Assembly: GCF_002865645.1 (NCBI RefSeq)
Contig: NW_020194667.1
Coordinates: forward strand, 1,697,762-1,761,761
Source of the DNA: Hyaloscypha bicolor E
Lineage: Eukaryota; Ascomycota; Leotiomycetes; Helotiales; Hyaloscyphaceae
Reading direction: 5' to 3'
Length of the DNA: 64,000 bases
In this document: piece after piece, positions 59,201 through 64,000 of the stretch
Position numbering within the stretch: the stretch's first letter is position 1
Layout: every line of letters starts with the position of its first letter
Translations under genes and position numbers: made by a program
The notes under the pieces: generated by a model
What the model saw: the letters and a program-made list of their open reading frames with translations, nothing else
Database searches by the model: none
Told to the model about the DNA's origin: nothing

Positions 59201-62200
59201 GCTTTAATATTTTATAAATAAAGTAATAGCTAATATAATTCTCGATTTCATTTATTATTTATAGGAAATAAATACTATAATAAAGAGGCTTATATAAATT
59301 TTCTATTTTAGTATATATATATATTATATATATATTATATAATTATTAATAAGCGTTTTTTTTTAGAAATATATAATTATTTATATATATTTTCTAAAGT
59401 TCTTAAATATATAAGCTTTATTTATTAATTAATATAATAGTTTAAAAGTATTATTTTAATTTTATTAATAATTTCAAATAATAATTTCTTTAGTTTCTTT
59501 ATTAAATAATTATAAATCTTTTTAAGTATTTATTAATAATAAAATTCTTTATAATATTTTCTAATAGCTTATTATTTATAGTTATTATATTTACTATAAA
59601 AAAGAAACTATTTACTAATATTAGTAATATCTTGCTTTATTCTATTTCTTTATTAGCTTTTTTCTTAATAATAATCCGGAAACTATAAATAGCCTTAATT
59701 AGCTATTTATATTAAAATAAACCTTTTTTAATTAGTATATAATATTTATTATTAATTAATACTTATTTAGAAATAATTTCTAATATATAAGGCAAATACT
59801 TTTATTATCTAGAATAACTATATTTATAAGCTTTTTTATAGCTTTATAATTAGTAATAATAGTTATTTAATTATTATTTAAATAATAAATAAACTTAAAG
59901 ATTACTTATATTAAATATTTAATCTCTAATTTAGTAATAAAATAGTTCTTTCTATATTTAAATAATATTCTAAATAAAAAAAATAAGATATTTAATATTA
60001 TTAGTATTAATTTAATATTATATTTCTTTTTCTTAAAACTATTAATATATAAAATAAAGGGTTTTATAAAATCTAATAATTTAAATATTATTATTAAATA
60101 TAATCTTTCTTTAAATATATTATATATAGCTTTATATTTATTATTTATATAAAATAATTCTTTTTTTATTATTATTTAATATTTCTTTTTAGTTATCTTT
60201 TTTAGTATTATTTAAAAACCTAAAGTTTTTAGTATTTTTAAAGATTCTATAATTTTAGTATAATTTAATATAAACTTTTAATAATAGCTAAAGAAAGCCA
60301 GGCTATATTTCAAGTTTACTAAATTAGTAAAATAATTAAGATTCCGAATTATTACTATTTCCTTTTTTATAATACTTAGTTCTAAATAGTTTACTTAATA
60401 TTTTAGGGCCTTAATTAATAATTATATTTAGTAATATTTGACTAAAAAAGAATTATATTTATAAATTTTAATAGGCTTAAAATATTCTTTAGATTTATTA
60501 AATATATAATAGTATTTATTAATATAATAAATATATTATTAATTTCTATAAATATTTCTATAAAAGAAATTTTATTTAATATTATATGAAATAAGAGAAA
60601 TTAATTAGGTCTATTATAATAATTATTAGTTATTTATATCTATAATAAAATATAATAAAATCTGGTTTTTATTATTTTTTCGGGCTAATAAATTACTAAA
60701 AGAATAACTTTATTAAATTAACTAATAATAATACTAATTTTTTTTCTAGAGCTATAAGAATATTATCCTAATATAATAATAAATAAGTATTCAAATATAG
60801 ATATAAATTGACTTTTTATAAATTAATTATTACTTATAGCTTATTACTTTTTTAAATAATAAATATTAGTAAAAATATTATAAATAATTATTTTAATAAT
60901 ATTATTTTTATTTATTTATTAATATATAACGAATTTAAGATCTTATTAACTATTTCCTTATTATATATAAATAGATTATAAATATATTATTTAAGTCTAA
61001 TATATTCTCTTTATTTCTAAAAGAAATTAGTATTATTATTCTATTATTTAAATTATTTAAACTTGAGTAAAAAAGCCTAAAATAATACTTTAGAACTTAT
61101 AAAACCTTTTACTAATAATTTTTTTTAATAATCGGAAATATTAGTCTTATTTAAATCTATATTTTTCTTTTTAAAGTTTATTATATATAGCAAATTTTTT
61201 AAAACTAATAACTAGAATTATTATTTGCTAAATCCGAATTATTTGGCTTATTTAAATATTAATAAATAATAATATATTAAGTTATTATATTAAAAAGATT
61301 ATTTTTATTAATTCTAAATAATAAGTTTTTAAGATTATTATAAAATATAAATTTAGTTATATTTCGAATTAGGCTTTATATTACTAAAAAATATATATAT
61401 ATATTTAAGAATTATTAATAATACTAAATAATATAGATATAAAATTGAATTTAAATAAATATTCTTTTTTATTATTATTTATATTAAATATATATTTAAG
61501 TAAAATAATTTTTATTTCTATTATAAAAATTTATATATTCTTATATATTTTTTATTATTAATAGAAATAGAAATATAACTCAAATCTATTTATATTATAT
61601 TATAGTACTTTTATTAAAATAAAAATATTTAGGCCTATAATTATTACTACTAGTAGCTAGTTAATTATATAAATCTCTCTTTCTAATAATATTAAATAAC
61701 TAATTATATCTAGAAATTAAAATTTATATTTAATAAATTTCGAAATTATAGATTTATTACTAATATTTATTAAATAAATAATATAATATTTAGTTATTTT
61801 CTATAATAGAATATTAAAGAAATATATCTTATATATAGCTTAAATTATTAATAAAATAAAAGAATATAAATTTATTCTAATATAAATATAACTAATATTA
61901 GACTAATATAGTATTATTACTAGCTAATAAGCTCGAAAATTCAATTCCGAAATAGAAACTTTATATATATTACTAATAAAAAACAAAATTCTTTTAATTA
62001 TTACTAAAAGAATATATTTATTAGAACTATTATTCTATATATTATTTAATAAGAAAGATTAATCTAATTTATTATTTTTTATATCTTTTATTATTATCTA
62101 ATATTTCGCTTTATTTATATCTTTTATAAATACTTTATGTTTATATATTTCTTAATCTAAAACTATTATAGAAAAATAAACTATAAATATAGCCTTATTA

Positions 62201-64000
62201 TTAGTTAATAAAGAAATAATAAAATAAGTTTTTTTACTTAATAGATATTTATTAGAGAATAATAGAATTATAATTAATAAGAGTTTAAGAAATATAATTA
62301 AAATAACAGAAGCTAAAGCAAATAATTAATTAATAATATTTATAATAATAAATATTATTTTAAATATTAATAAAAATAAGCTTTTAATAGAATTACTAAA
62401 AAAATATTTAATATTTATTACTAAATATAATTACTAATTAGTAATCCGAAATACTATTTTTTGGCTACTAAGAATTATATTAGCCTTTATAATAATTATT
62501 AAATAACTCTATTATTTAATATATAATATATAGTTATTTATTTATTATTTATTATTATTTTTATTAGTACTTTTAAACTTTATATTATAATTTATAAGAA
62601 AAGCTTTTATTTTAAACTATTAGTCTTTTATTAATACTAGGTAATTAAAATATTTATAATTCAAATATTAATCTTTATAGTATTAGTAGAAATATTTTAG
62701 AGTAAATAATTTATTTTAATAAGCTTTATTATAAGGAATTATTATCTTTTCTTATTATTTAAAATATTATTAAGTTTTTTTTATAAATAAAACTAATATT
62801 AAATATATAACTAAAAGCTTCTATAATTTGTTTTGCTTTATTTTTTATTATTAAAACAGGCTTATAAAAAATAAGAGGTATTTTAATTAAAACCCTATAT
62901 TATAATTTATTAGATATTTAGATAACTAATATCTTAAATACCTGGCCAGATACCAGATATCTTCTAAATATATATAATGCGACTGCCTTATTAGAGAAGT
63001 ATACTTGAAATATACTAGAGATATTTAGAAGGCTAAGTTCTTTCGAGACTAATATATTATAGGATATATATATTTTCTTATAGCCTTTTATATTCTAGTT
63101 TTCTCTTCCTTAGCTTTGAATTATCTTTATAAGAGACCTTCTATTTTGCTTTCCAAGCCCTAAATACTATACCTGTAATAGTATTTAAAGCTTAATTTCT
63201 TTAATTCTATAAAGGATTTCAAATAAATTAATTTAGTATTATTAGAAATATAGATACTATTAAAATAATGAAACCTCAGAATTATAAGTAATAAACTCTA
63301 GAATAATAAAAGCGAAAAGCTTTAGAACTTTTAGAGAAATCAGGTATTTATATCTTTATAAATATATATTAGTAATATATTAGAAATCTTTCCAAAAAAC
63401 CCGAAAATTAAAGAACCTCAAATAAAGGCTATTCTTTAACTAAATCCTAGAGTAATAAGTATCTATAGGCCAGTAATCTAATTACTATCCTCAAGCTCTA
63501 TTTTATAATCTTATAGGCCCTATATATATACTAGTAATAAAACTACTAGGGAAGATATAATAAAGAGAAAATATAATAAATTAATTTCCTAGAATATTAT
63601 ATAATCCAGAATAATATTAACTTCTTCTAAGGCTCTTATTAGTTTAGGTTATTCTATTAGTAGCCGTTCCCGAACCAAATACCTTATTAATATTTCTAAA
63701 GGTTTTTTTTAAATAAATCTATAAAAAAAAGGCTTCTTTTTTATTAAAAAGCCCCTATATACTAGTTAGCTTATTATTACTAAAGAATTATATAAATAGG
63801 CCAAGGAAACTAATTATTTACTTTTAGATATTAATTTAATTATTACTAGCTATTAGAAGAATCTCAAAAAGGCTATTTTATATAAGACAAATTATAAAGA
63901 TATTAAAGGCCTTTTCGAGAATACTAAGTTCTAGAATACTAAACTCGAAAAGAATATTAAGTATTATATGGCTATAATAGATTAGCTTATAATAGTTTCG
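56300..64000. repeat. AT-rich, RIP-degraded repeat block (right)
   Basis: It has the same character as the left block: mostly A/T, stops in all frames, CpA/TpG strongly depleted, TTA/TAA/CTA trinucleotides everywhere. No frame, terminal repeat or transposon domain survives recognition by eye. The block runs to the window end, so its full extent is unknown. Slightly less degraded sequence (more C and G) appears near 62,940-63,560 and could repay a RIP-corrected comparison to transposon libraries. Confidence 0.85.
57901..58002. repeat. 17-bp AT tandem repeat
   Basis: Six copies of AATATATTAYAAATATA. Four of them alternate T and C at position 10 and the last is slightly divergent at its end. 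The regular structure contrasts with the irregular AT-rich DNA around it. Confidence 0.85.

Overview
This window reads as nuclear DNA of a filamentous ascomycete (Pezizomycotina). The genes carry short introns of about 45-110 nt with GTAAGT/GTATG-like donors, and the gene set is typically fungal: a fungal opsin, a sedolisin, an Rds1/LsdA ferritin-like protein, Pmp3, a DUF3433 membrane protein and a Zn2Cys6 regulator. I cannot name the species. A Leotiomycete-like genome with AT-rich isochores would fit but is a guess. No database search was run. All splice models come from reading the sequence, and I checked that exon phases add up.

Layout. Positions 1-6,940 and 56,300-64,000 are extremely AT-rich, stop-riddled blocks with very few CpA/TpG dinucleotides. 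This is the signature of repeat-induced point mutation (RIP) acting on old transposons. The island between them (about 49 kb) has normal composition and carries the genes. At the left edge (7,414-12,385, minus) is a 7-exon gene for a 1,550-residue protein with a sacsin/NO VEIN-type GHKL ATPase at the N-terminus and DUF3883 at the C-terminus. Next comes a small AT-rich patch holding a candidate solo LTR with a 5-bp target duplication. A decayed Zn2Cys6 transcription factor follows (14,574-16,512, minus).

The plus strand then carries an Rds1/LsdA-like secreted ferritin-fold protein, Pmp3, the signal peptidase subunit Spc3, a DUF3433 membrane protein with an in-frame TAG that needs explaining, a small 113-residue unknown, a TetX-like FAD monooxygenase, and a CorA-family transporter whose GMN motif reads GMQ. 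The minus strand follows with a fungal rhodopsin that has both proton-pump carboxylates and a CASTOR-like ACT-domain protein. A 3-kb gene-free stretch with G-tracts and a GGAGT minisatellite separates these from a secreted sedolisin and an amidase pseudogene that has lost its catalytic-lysine segment.

The right part holds housekeeping-type genes: a CID/RS/RGG RNA-processing protein, a small DUF4748-like protein, a WD40 plus inositol-polyphosphate 5-phosphatase, and a GFA/CENP-V zinc protein. It ends in minisatellites with three phased CACGTG boxes just before the right AT-rich block.

The genes do not form an obvious pathway cluster. The pattern is a conserved core with accessory or decaying genes (ATPase-DUF3883, TF pseudogene, amidase pseudogene, peptidase) scattered through it, and the left edge next to RIP-affected DNA is the most accessory part. 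The best candidate for something undescribed is the ATPase-DUF3883 protein, because the same two domain types occur in prokaryotic defence contexts.
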